Source: Chloroflexota bacterium (lineage in GTDB: Bacteria; Chloroflexota; Dehalococcoidia; UBA2979). Taken from it: a DNA stretch of 64,000 nucleotides. The DNA lies in NCBI GenBank assembly GCA_026713865.1, contig JAPONQ010000087.1, positions 57,594 through 121,593 on the forward strand, read 5' to 3'. Numbering within the stretch: the stretch's first letter is position 1; each line of letters starts with the position of its first letter. The notes under the pieces were generated by a model. The model was not told the origin of the DNA. It made no database searches and saw only the letters and a program-made list of their open reading frames with translations. The translations under genes were made by a program, and so were the position numbers. Shown one piece after another: positions 44,066-54,000 of this stretch.

Positions 44066-44854
44066 ATGGAACTCGGCATCGCGGGGCGCGTGGCGCTCGT
44101 GACCGGCGCCAGCCGCGGCATCGGGCGCGCCTGTGCCGTCGAGCTCGCGCGCGAGGGTGCCCGCGTCTGCCTCGTCGCCCGCGATCCGGGGCACCTCGCC
44201 CGGGCTCTCGCGGCTGTCGAGGACGCCGGGGGCGAGGGAATGACGCTCTCCGCCGACCTCTCGACGCAGGAGGGCTGCCGCGATGCCGTCGAGGGATGCG
44301 TCCGCGAGCTGGGCGCGCTGCACATCCTGGTGAACAACGCGGGGGCGGCGCGCGAGCACCACGTCGCCGACGTACCGGCCGAGCTCTTCGACGACGCGCT
44401 GACCCTCAAGCTCTACGGCTATCTGCGCATGTCGCAGCTGGCGCTCCCGCTCATGCGTGAGGCGGGGGGGGGCCGGATCGTGAACGTGGCCGGTGCCGCC
44501 GGCGCGAGTCCGCTCCCCGACAACCTGCCGATGAGCATCGCGAACGTCGGCGTGCTCAACCTGACGCGCGCGTTCTCCGACATCGCGGCTCCGGCCGGCG
44601 TCACCGCGAACGCCGTCTGCCCGGGCCTCACCGATACCGACCGCGCGCGGGAGCTGCGGGAGGAGCGCGCCGCCTCGGCCGGCGTCGGTGTCGAGGAGCT
44701 GCTCGAGCGGATGGCGTCACGCACGCCCGCCGGTCGCATGGCAAGCCCCGAGGAAGTCGCGCGCGTGGTGTGCTTCCTCGCCTCCGAGGCCGCGAGCTTC
44801 GTGCACGGCACGGCCGTCTACATGGACGGCGGCGCCCGGCGCGCGACGCCGTAG
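44066..44854 (+). CDS. SDR-family protein lacking the catalytic Tyr, Lys and Ser
   Basis: 262 residues from ATG 44066; a second ATG at 44061 is out of frame. The nucleotide site TGASRGIG (13-20) and NNAG (90-93) are intact. But the Ser position reads NVAGAAG, and the Tyr-x-x-x-Lys position is MSIAN (Met156, Asn160), in an otherwise well conserved context VLNLTRAF. Cofactor binding is likely but ordinary dehydrogenase chemistry is not. It may be a structural or regulatory SDR, or act by another mechanism. It ends with the usual SDR tail GTAVYMDGG. Confidence 0.88.
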   Translation: MELGIAGRVALVTGASRGIGRACAVELAREGARVCLVARDPGHLARALAAVEDAGGEGMTLSADLSTQEGCRDAVEGCVRELGALHILVNNAGAAREHHVADVPAELFDDALTLKLYGYLRMSQLALPLMREAGGGRIVNVAGAAGASPLPDNLPMSIANVGVLNLTRAFSDIAAPAGVTANAVCPGLTDTDRARELREERAASAGVGVEELLERMASRTPAGRMASPEEVARVVCFLASEAASFVHGTAVYMDGGARRATP

Positions 44855-44935
44855 CAGCCGGTCTCCCGCTCGGGGGGCGGAGCTTTCCGCCCCGCGCGTG
44901 CCTCACGTATCGTCTCTCTGGCGCTTCCCTGCGGT

Positions 44936-45023
44936 GCCGAAGTGGCGGAACGGCAGACGCGGCGGTCTCAAAAACCGTTGGGCCTTGCGGCCCGTGTGGG
45001 TTCGAATCCCACCTTCGGCACCA
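44936..45023 (+). tRNA. tRNA-Leu (anticodon CAA)
   Basis: The acceptor stem GCCGAAG pairs with CTTCGGC, followed by discriminator A and an encoded CCA. The anticodon stem GCGGT/ACCGT holds the loop CTCAAAA with anticodon CAA. The T arm is GTGGG-TTCGAAT-CCCAC, and a long variable arm (TGGGCCTTGCGGCCC) marks a class II tRNA, as expected for leucine. The accessory region starts just downstream. Confidence 0.96.
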
Positions 45024-45462
45024 ATTCAGGTTTGAATCGGCGACCTGCGGCGGCCACTAACTGCTCAGTACTTTAGCAATTGGGAACGGATTGGGAACGG
45101 AAATCCGGCAGGTTCGGCGACACGTCTCCGGCGTCGCGCTTCCCGCGCCGACTTGCCCGAGCGCCTCGATCGCCGCCGAGGCTAGGCGGGACTGAACTGG
45201 AGAACGACTGGCGCGGGCGGACGAGGCCGGACCATGGCCACCCCTTACGCTCACTTTGCCTTCGCCCTCCAGCGCGGGATCCGGCGCGACTGACGCCTGG
45301 ATCGTGCATGGTCGGGTGAGGAGAAGCCCCTCGGTAGACAGCGCAGGCACACAGCCACCGACAACCCATCTGAGGATGTCGGATCGGATGGACGGGGCCC
45401 CCGTCAGCCGCGTCACCGTGCGGCGCGGGACTCGGCCGGGGGCTCTGCGCGGAGCGGGGACG
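45024..45462. other. Gene-poor stretch between tRNA-Leu and the response regulator
   Basis: 439 bp. It holds a perfect 11-bp tandem repeat (ATTGGGAACGG, 45079-45100) 55 bp after the tRNA. Short open frames on both strands show no protein-like composition. I see no integrase gene, no second copy of the tRNA 3' end and no clear terminator. Confidence 0.5.
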
Positions 45463-46125
45463 TCACCCGCCGTCGTCGTCGAGCAGTCCGTTGCGCGCGG
45501 CCCACACCACGATCTCCTGCTTGGACCCGACCCCGAGCTTCTGCTCGATGCGGTAGATGGTGTTCCTCACCGTGATCGTGCTGACGCCCAGGGACTCGGC
45601 GACCGCCGCGTAGGGCTTCCCGGCGGCGTAGTGCCGGAGAACCTCGCGCTCCCTCGCCGTCAGCACGCCCGGACCCGACCGGAGCTCGCCATCCTCGCTC
45701 ATGAGCTCGAAGCCCCGCCGCACGGCGTGGTCCGGGAGCGTCAACCGCCCGCCGGCGACTCCCCGGATCGCCTCCACCAGCTCCTCGCTCCCGGCGTGCT
45801 TCTGGACGAAACCGGTCGCCCCGGCGGCCACCGCCCCGACCACGGCGTCCTCCCCCGTCGAGACGGTGAGCATGATCACCTTCGTCTCGGGGAGCCGCTG
45901 CACGATCTCCCGGCAGGCCTCCACGCCGTCCCTCTCGGGCATCATCACGTCCATCACGACGACATCGGGACGCGACTCCTCGGCCGCGCGCACGGCCTCC
46001 ACCCCGTCCGTCGCCTCGGCCACGACCTCGAACCCTCCAGCGTCCTCGAGGAGGTCCCGCAGCCCCTTCCTCACGACCGGGTGGTCGTCCACCAGCATCA
46101 CGCGGAACGTGCCCGCCTCTGACAT
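45463..46125 (-). CDS. NarL/FixJ-type response regulator
   Basis: 220 residues from ATG 46125, 1 bp after the histidine kinase stop. Receiver domain: VMLVDDHPVVRKGL (acidic pair 13-14), DVVVMDVMMPERDG with phospho-acceptor Asp59, and GFVQKHAG with Lys109. The LuxR-type helix-turn-helix is LTAREREVLRHYAAGKPYAAVAE (split: LTAREREVLRHYA, then SLGVSTITVRNTIYRIEQKL). It binds DNA when phosphorylated by the adjacent kinase. A likely target is the surface-protein block to the right. Confidence 0.95.
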   Translation of the reverse strand: MSEAGTFRVMLVDDHPVVRKGLRDLLEDAGGFEVVAEATDGVEAVRAAEESRPDVVVMDVMMPERDGVEACREIVQRLPETKVIMLTVSTGEDAVVGAVAAGATGFVQKHAGSEELVEAIRGVAGGRLTLPDHAVRRGFELMSEDGELRSGPGVLTAREREVLRHYAAGKPYAAVAESLGVSTITVRNTIYRIEQKLGVGSKQEIVVWAARNGLLDDDGG

Positions 46126-46126
46126 C

Positions 46127-47341
46127 TCAGCCCCCTCCCCGGCCGGGCTCGCGAGGCACGACGCAGGCAATCGTCGTCCCGCCGCCCCGTCCGCCCGATT
46201 CGACCACGAGCCTGCCTCCCGCCCGCCGCGCGTCCCGCTCCATGCCGCTGAAGCCACGGCCCCGCCCGGCGTAGTCCTCCGGCAGGCCGATGCCGTCGTC
46301 GGAGACGGACAGGCGAACGCTGTCGGTCTCGAAGTCGAGCCTGACCACGATCCTGCCGGCCCGTGCGTGCAGGAAGGCGTTGGCGAGGGCGTTGTGGGCG
46401 ATGGAGAAGAGGCCCGTCCGGACCTCCGCGGAGAGCTCCGGCTCGTCGCCGGACCGCACCATCTCCGCGGGGACGGAGGTGATGCTGGCGAAGGTCGCGG
46501 TGTGCGCGTCCAGCACGCGGGCCAGCTCCTCCCCCTCGAAGATGCGGCCCATGTCGATCGGCCTTCTCAGCTCCCACGTGGTCGACCGGGAGAGGGCGGC
46601 CGTCGCCGCCAGACGCTCCGTCAGCCTCGGGTTCGAGTCGCCCGCCAGCTTCAGGGCGCCCTCGATGCCCAGGCCGATCATGGAGGCGGTCTGCGCCGTC
46701 GTGTCGTGAATCGACTGGGAGAGATCGATGCGCTCCCGGTGCGCCTGCCGCTCCCTCGCCATCGCGGCCAGCGTCTCGGAGCGCTCGAACCGCACGATGA
46801 GCCCGGCGCCCACGGCGATGAGGTACATCACCGACAGCCTGGCGGCCAGCACATGGTCCTGGCCCGCCTCGAGGTCCGGGCCGGGGCCCGCCACGACCAC
46901 CACCAGGCAGTAGACCACGGCCGTCGCCGTGACCCATCCCAGGATGAGCCAGAGCGACGGGAAGACCACGGCAAACATGGCGAGCGCCGGGTAGTAGGTG
47001 ACGAAGATGAAGTGGTCGAACCTGCCGCTGACGGCGATGAAGGCCGTGATCAGCGCGATGTCGAGGGCGCTGAGGGCGAGCATCCAGCGCCACGTCACCG
47101 GCCTGTGCGTCAGGAGACGATGGTGCGCGACCCCGTTGATGGCCGCCAGCGATGCGCTCAGGAAGACGAATTCGGTGTTCTCGGGGTACCAGAGGTCCGA
47201 ACGGCGTGCCAGCAGGGCGGCGCCGGTGAGCCAGATGAACCAGCGGCCCCAGACCGAGACCCTCACCACGTAGCGCACCACGTCGGGGTCGGCCCGGAAG
47301 AGCCGGACCAACGGGTTCCGCATGGCGGTGTCGACCTTCAT
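46127..47341 (-). CDS. Membrane sensor histidine kinase (NarX/DesK-like)
   Basis: 404 residues from ATG 47341 (ATG 47323 also possible). About six hydrophobic segments (residues 35-185) form the membrane sensor. The phospho-acceptor region reads DLSQSIHDTTAQTASMIG with His212 followed by Asp, the HisKA_3-like pattern. The ATPase domain has the N-box IAHNALANAFLHA, the G1 box VSDDGIGLP, G2 GRGFSGMERDARRAGG and GGTTIACVVP. The upstream open frame is not protein-like. Its 5' part and upstream DNA are repeated at 62938-63324. Confidence 0.92.
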   Translation of the reverse strand: MKVDTAMRNPLVRLFRADPDVVRYVVRVSVWGRWFIWLTGAALLARRSDLWYPENTEFVFLSASLAAINGVAHHRLLTHRPVTWRWMLALSALDIALITAFIAVSGRFDHFIFVTYYPALAMFAVVFPSLWLILGWVTATAVVYCLVVVVAGPGPDLEAGQDHVLAARLSVMYLIAVGAGLIVRFERSETLAAMARERQAHRERIDLSQSIHDTTAQTASMIGLGIEGALKLAGDSNPRLTERLAATAALSRSTTWELRRPIDMGRIFEGEELARVLDAHTATFASITSVPAEMVRSGDEPELSAEVRTGLFSIAHNALANAFLHARAGRIVVRLDFETDSVRLSVSDDGIGLPEDYAGRGRGFSGMERDARRAGGRLVVESGGRGGGTTIACVVPREPGRGGG

Positions 47342-47647
47342 GAGCAGATCCGGCAGCTGGCCCGTCGCCCCGGGTCGGCCGGCCCGTGAATGCGGACCCG
47401 CGGGCCGCGCCCGCCGCTGCGGCGGGGAGGGGCGATCAGTGATTTGCGGGAATCTCCTCGACAAATGTATCGCCTCTCTCCATCGAATACTAGGTCGGAC
47501 GTATGTACGCCGTGGATGTATAAAGCAACTCCCTCTCCACATCGTTAAGTCAACAGATCCGCTGCCAATTAAGTGCCGATGCGTACAAACGCAATCTAGA
47601 CGGAATCGCCGCGCGTCGATAGCGTCCGTGAAGCCATTTTGCGTGAC
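47259..47647. repeat. Long direct repeat, left copy
   Basis: About 390 bp, roughly 80% identical by eye to 62938-63324 in the same orientation. It spans the first 28 codons of the kinase gene and about 300 bp upstream, including the strictly conserved block CTAGGTCGGACGTATGTAC (47491-47509). The part from 47430 to 47647 is AT-richer than its surroundings and probably holds the minus-strand kinase promoter (a TAGTAT-like -10 inside the conserved block, read on the minus strand). Confidence 0.85.
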
Positions 47648-47657
47648 CACCCTCAAT

Positions 47658-47742
47658 CAGCGGTGACGACGACCCCGACGTGACGGTGCAGTTCTCCCAG
47701 AGCACCTTCAGCGTGGCCGAGGGGGCCTCGCAGCAGGTGACC
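47658..47742 (+). pseudogene. Orphan fragment of a Calx-beta repeat
   Basis: An 85-bp stretch almost identical to part of the surface-protein gene (near 50862-50942), encoding GDDDPDVTVQFSQSTFSVAEG. It begins and ends abruptly. The next 258 bp up to the gene at 48001 show nothing recognisable. It is probably debris of an earlier rearrangement or of a second surface-protein gene. Confidence 0.8.
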
Positions 47743-48000
47743 GGTCCGTGGTCTGAGACTTTAGATAGCCGTCTGGTGGTGTTCCCTCTTCCAGCGAGCG
47801 TATTGACGGAGCGATGAAGTTGAGCAACGACGAACAGAGCCTTCACAGGCGCGCAGTTTCCGCCGGGCCCAGACACGCTCCTTCCACCGGAGTTACGCAC
47901 CCCATCCCTCGATCTTGCGGCGTCACACGACGCCTTGCCGCCTAGTGTGTCAGGCCGCCGGCGGGGGCGGCTCTGTGCATCCGCTGGACCGAGGGCAGAG

Positions 48001-51000
48001 GTGAGCAAACTGCTCCCGCTGCTGACGATCCTCGCCCTCTTTGCGGCGGCGGTGCTCTTTGCGGGCGCGCCCGTTGAAGCGCAGAGCGGGGGAAACCTTG
48101 TTGAGGTGACGGTCTCATTCGGCGAGGCGGAATACACCGTTAACGAGGGAGAAAGTGTGCAGATACCGGTCCGCCTGAGCCGCGACCCCCAACGGACGGT
48201 GGTCATCCCGATCACGACAACCGCTGCGTTCGGGGCCGGTGCCGAAGACTACTCGGTGCCGGCTAGCGTGACCTTCAACGCCGGCAGCCGTCAACAAACG
48301 TTAACCTTCGCGGCCACACAGGACACGTTGAACGACGACGGCGAGGCTGTGCTCGTGAAATTCGGCTCCATCCTGCCTAATGGGGTCACCAGGGGGAACA
48401 CGGATTCGACGGAAGTGTACATAGGTGACGACGATATACCCGACGTGGTATTGGTCAGTTTCGGCGTCTACTCTGAGTTTGTACAGGAGGGGGAAACGAA
48501 TTCGGTATTTGTGACGCTGAACGAAGATCCTGGCCGTGAGCTCGTCATCCCAATCACGGTGACCCATCTGGGCGGGGCGAGCTCGGCAGACTATTCAGCA
48601 TTGCCAGCCAGCCTGACGTTTGGCAGAAATGAGAATACCCCTACAGTGCAGTACAGCAGGTCGAGGAAGTTTGACTTTGTGGCAGCCAGGGACAACGTCG
48701 ACGACGACGGTGAAGCTGTGCGGATCAGCTTCGGCGAACCACTTCCGGCTGGGGTGAGGATGGAGGAACCGGCTCAGTCCATAGTTCGGCTCCTCGACGG
48801 CGGACAGGTTTCTGTGGGATCCGCGCAGGTCGGCATTGGTGTCAGTGCCGATCTGTACGAAGAGGATGAGGTCTATTGCCGTGTGGACGAGCGCATGTGC
48901 GAGGAGGTGCTCACAAGCAACGAGGCGTGGCAATGGCAGCGTTCGGCTACAGAGTTCGGGACTTACAGCGACATTCCCGCTGCGGACGGGGGCACGTCGA
49001 ACCCGTACACGCCGACGGAGGAAGATCTCGGAAAGTGGCTAAAGGCAAAGGTCACATATGACTTGGGGTCCATCACTGGGCGGACGGCGCAGGGGACAAC
49101 GCAGCAGCCGGTGCTGTGGAGACCGGCGGTTTCTAGCGCGGGCTACGCTCACAAGGATGACGAGGGATTTAACTTCACTATGAGTCTTCCCGTCACGCAC
49201 AGGTACGCACAGCGGTTCACGACTGGGAACGATCCGCGCGGTTACCTGCTGGTGGGAACGCGCGTCATCCTGTATCAGCACGGTGGTACCCCGGCTGGAA
49301 CTTGGGGAGTGCATGCCGATATCGGCGGAAAGCCGGCGGTCAATCCGCTTATGGCCGCGCGCTCACTCCCGAACATCGACAGTGCACCAGACACGTACGA
49401 GGAGTTAACTCATCCAACGGGCGTTCCACTCGATTCAGGCACCAAATACTGGATCGTCATTTCGCAGACGACTCCAAGTGATGACGGAAACATCTCCGTT
49501 GGCTCCTGGTCCGGTTTCGGAGGGCTATATGATGAGCTACTCCTTACTGAAAAGTTCAGTGCGCTTGAGCTTTCCCCGGATCCGGCAGAAGAAACAGGGC
49601 CGTCTCCGATTCCTGCGGGCAGCGAGGACGGCTGGTCCATAGACTTTCAGGCATTGACCTACTACTACGACGATCCCGACGACTCGACGGACGACCCTTC
49701 CGAGACTTGCGAAGATGGCTCAGTAGACCCAGATGACGTTGTGTATGGAAACGCATGCCAAGACGTACTGGCATTGCTTCCGTGGCGCTTACTCGCACAT
49801 GCTATGCAGCTTCCCTCACCGATGGTGCTGCGCATGTCGGTGCTCGTCGCCCCGGACGTCACGGTGGAGTTCGGCGCGGCTGACTACACTGCCGACGAGG
49901 GCGGCGCCGCCAGCGTCGAGGTGACGCTGAGCGGCGACCCGCGCCGCACCATCACCGTCCCCATTGCGGCGACGGGCGCGGGCGGCGCGACCGCAGCGGA
50001 CTTCGAAGTGCCGGCCAGCGTGACCTTCAACGCCGGTGAGACCTCGAAGACCATCACGTTCACCGCCGTCGACGACCACCTGGACGACGACGACGAGAGC
50101 GTGACGCTGGCGTTCGGGACCATGCCGGACGCCTGGATCGCGAGGGGGACGCAGGACGAGACCACCGTCGCCATCGTCGACGACGACGACCCGCGCGTGA
50201 CCGTGACGTTCGGTCAGCACAGCTACAGCGTGGCCGAGGGCGCGACGCAGGAGGTGACCGTCACCCTGAGCGCCGACCCGGAGCGGGAGCTCATCATCCC
50301 CATCGTGGGCACGGACCAGGGCGGCGCCACCGTGGCGGACTACGGCACGCTGCCGGCGAACCTCACCTTCGCCAGCGGGGAGACGTCGAAGTCCTTCACG
50401 TTCACGGCGACCGACGACGCCGTGGACGACGACGACGAGAGCGTGCTGCTCGAGTTCGGGACCATGCCGGACGAGCGGGTCACCATCGGGCTCCACGCCG
50501 AGGCGACGGTGGAGATCGTCGACGACGACGACCCCGAGGTGACGGTGGAGTTCGGGCAGGACTCCCAGACCGCGGACGAGGGCGAGACGGTCAACGTGAC
50601 CGTGAGGCTGAGCGCCGACCCCGAGCGCATGGTGTCCATTCCGCTCACGTCAGCGCCCCAGGGCACGGCCAGCGCCGCCGACTACGTCGTGCCCACCACC
50701 GTGACGTTCAGCTCGGGCCAGACCGAGACGACCTTCACCTTCATGGCGGTGGACGACGAAGAGGACGACGACGACGAGAAGGTGAAGCTGGGATTCGGGT
50801 CCCCCCTGCCTCCCCGGGTGACGCTGGGGACCAGGACCGAGACCACCCTCAAGATCGGCGACGACGACGACCCCGACGTGACGGTGCAGTTCTCCCAGAG
50901 CGCCCTGAGCGTGGCCGAGGGGGCCACGCAGCAGGTGACCGTCTCCGTGGACAAGGACCCCAAGCGCACGATCATCATCCCCCTCACGGCGACGCTCCAG

Positions 51001-54000
51001 GGCACGGCCGGCGCCGCCGACTACTCCGGCGTGCCGGCGAGCGTCACCTTCACCGACGGCGGGGCGCTGTCCATGAGCTTCACCTTCGCGGCCACCCAGG
51101 ACCGCATCGACGACGACGACGAGAAGGTGAAGCTGGGCTTCGGGACCATGCCGGACCCGCGGATCAATCCCGGGACGACGGACGAGCTCACCATGAGCAT
51201 CGACGACGACGACACGGCGGACATCGTGCTCAGCCCCGTGTCGCTCACGCTGGAGGAGGAGCAGAGCGCCCCGTACACCGTCCGCCTGGACAGCGAGCCC
51301 ACCGTCGAGGTGACCGTGACCATCGGCGGCCACGCGGGCACCGACCTCGACCTCGAGAGCGGCAGGCTCGTGAACCAGGCGCTCACCTTCACCCCGACCA
51401 ACTGGAGCACGCCCCAGGCGGTGACGGTGGTGGCGGCCCACGACGACGACGGCGTCGCCGACGACGCGACCCTGACCCACACGGCGGCCGGCGCGGAGTA
51501 CGCCGGCGTCAAACGCGACCTGCCGGTGACCGTCAACGACAACGACCCGCTGGGCATCGTGCTCGGCCCGCCGGCGCTGACGGTGGCTGAGAGCGCCAGC
51601 GCCGACTACGCCGTCAGCCTGGCCACCGAGCCCACGGTCTCCGTGACGGTGACCATCACCGGGCACGCCGGCACCGACCTGAGCATCAGCGGGCCCGACC
51701 TCACGAGCGACGCCCTGACCTTCACGGCGGCCAACTGGAGGACCCCCCAGGCCGTGACGGTCGCGGCCGGCCACGACGAGGATCGCGAGGACGACGTCGG
51801 GACGCTGACGCACACCGCGCGCGGCGGGGAGTACGAACTGCTCTCCGAGGTGCTGCCGGTGACCGTGGACGACAACACCGGGGACCTGCGCCTGGTGGAC
51901 GGCACGATGACCGACGAGGAGGGGAACCCATGCGAGGGTCGCCTCGAGATCTACTACGACGGTGAGTGGGGGACCATCTGCGACGACTACTGGACCGAGG
52001 ACGACGCCGACGTGGCCTGCCGGGCGCTGGGCTTCACCGGCGGCTCGGTGGAGGACTGGGACCGCTTCAGGAACTCGTTCTTCCCACAGGGGCAGGAGGC
52101 CCAGCCGATCTGGCTCGACGACATGCTCTGCGGCGGCGGCGAGTCGAACCTGCTGGATTGCCGCCGTGTCCGTCCGGTCCCGGTGGGGACGCACAACTGC
52201 CGGCACCTCGAGGACGTGGGGCTCCGCTGCCTGAAGAGCACGGGGCCGTGGATCGTGGGCGTCGAGTTCAGCGCTCCCGGCGATGGCGACGGGACCTACG
52301 ACGCGGGCGAGACCGTGGAGGTGAGGCTGGTGTGGAGCGAGCCGGTGACGCTCGAGACCACGCCGAACGGCTACCCGAGAGTGTGGCTCTCCTACGGCGG
52401 AGAGGGTGAGTGGCTCTACCATCCCACCGGCTCGGGCACGGACCGCACGGTGTACACCCGCACGCTGCGGGCCCGCGGCGGCGCCACCTCCTTCCCCCAC
52501 CTCGGGGTCGGATACGATTCGCTGATCCTGCGCAACCCATCCCTCGCGAGCGCGGTGTCGGGCAGCATCGTCAGCGTGGAGGCAGGCGCCCCCGCCGTCG
52601 TGGGATTCCGCACCTATCGTTCCAGCGAGCCGGGCGCAACGGTGAGCGGATCCTCCATGCAGGTGGAGGCGACACGGACCGTCGGAGTGCCTTCCTTCAA
52701 CGAGCCCGCGGACGGCGTCTTCGGGCGCGGGGAGACCGTGGAGGTGACCTTCACGTTCAGCCAGGCGGTGGAGGTGGACACCACGGGCGGTACGCCGTCG
52801 GTGCCGGTCCTGCTGGGCGGGACGGCGTCACGGCAGGCGCCGTACCTGCGGGGCAGCGGGACGAGCCAGCTCGTCTTCGGCTACACGCTCGGCGCCGGGG
52901 ACGGCGAACACGGCTCCCTCCTGGTGGAGCCCAGCTCCCTGTCACTGAACGGCGGCTCCATTCTCGACGGCGCCGGCACCAGCGCGGACCTCGCACACCA
53001 GGGAGCCGGGGCGTTCTTCGCCCCGCCGCCCGATGTGGACGCCCCGCAGCTCCAGTCGGCCACGGTGGACGGCTCCACCCTGACGCTGACCTACGACGAG
53101 ACCCTGGACAACAGCGCCCCCCTCTCCACCGGCCTCTTCGCCGTGAGCGTGAACGGCGCGGCCCGCTCGGTCCTGGTCGTGGCGGTCGGTGAGGCCAGCG
53201 TCCTGCTCTTCCTCTCCGCGCCGGTGGAGTCGGGGGACACGGTGACGGTGGACTACGCCGCCCCCACGGCCGACTCGGAGGCCGGGTTGCAGGACCCGTC
53301 GGGCAACGCCGCCGCATCATTCAGCGGGTGGGCGGTGACCAACGGCACGGCGGCGCCTCTCAACACCCGCGCCGCGGGAGCTCCCACCATCGCCGGCACC
53401 GCCCGGGCAGGAGAGACCCTCACGGTCGACACCTCGGGCATCTCCGACGCCGACGGCCTCGAGAGCGCCGCGTTCACCTACCGGTGGCTCGCCCATGACG
53501 GCTCGGCGGACACCGTGATCCCGGGGGCGGCGGGCAGCAGCTACACCCTGCGCTCCACCGACGTGGGCAAGACCATCACGGCGCGGGTCTCCTTCACCGA
53601 CGACGCCGGCCACTCCGAGACGCTCACCAGCGCCGCGACCGAGGAGGTCGCGGCAAGCCCCAACACTCCGGCCGCGGGAACGCCCACCATCGCCGGCACC
53701 GCCCGGGCAGGAGAGACCCTCACGGTCGACACCTCGGGCATCTCCGACGCCGACGGCCTCGAGAGCGCGACGTTCACCCACCGGTGGCTCGCCCATGACG
53801 GCTCGGCGGACACCGCGATCCCGGGGGCGGCGGGCAGCAGTTACACCCTGCGCGCCACCGACGTCGGCAAGACCATCACGGTGCGGGTCTCCTTCACCGA
53901 CGACGCCGGCCACTCCGAGACGCTCACCAGCGCGGCGACGGCGGCGGTCGCGGCACGCCCCAACACTCCGGCCGCGGGAACGCCCACCATCGCCGGCACC

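Noticed and set aside
45024..45462. Possible integrase or att site after the tRNA
   Set aside because: I found no recombinase motif and no second copy of the tRNA 3' end within the window.
49120..49850. Insertion of a foreign segment in the surface-protein gene because of lower GC
   Set aside because: The frame is continuous and beta-rich, and the GC change is moderate, so a distinct domain explains it.
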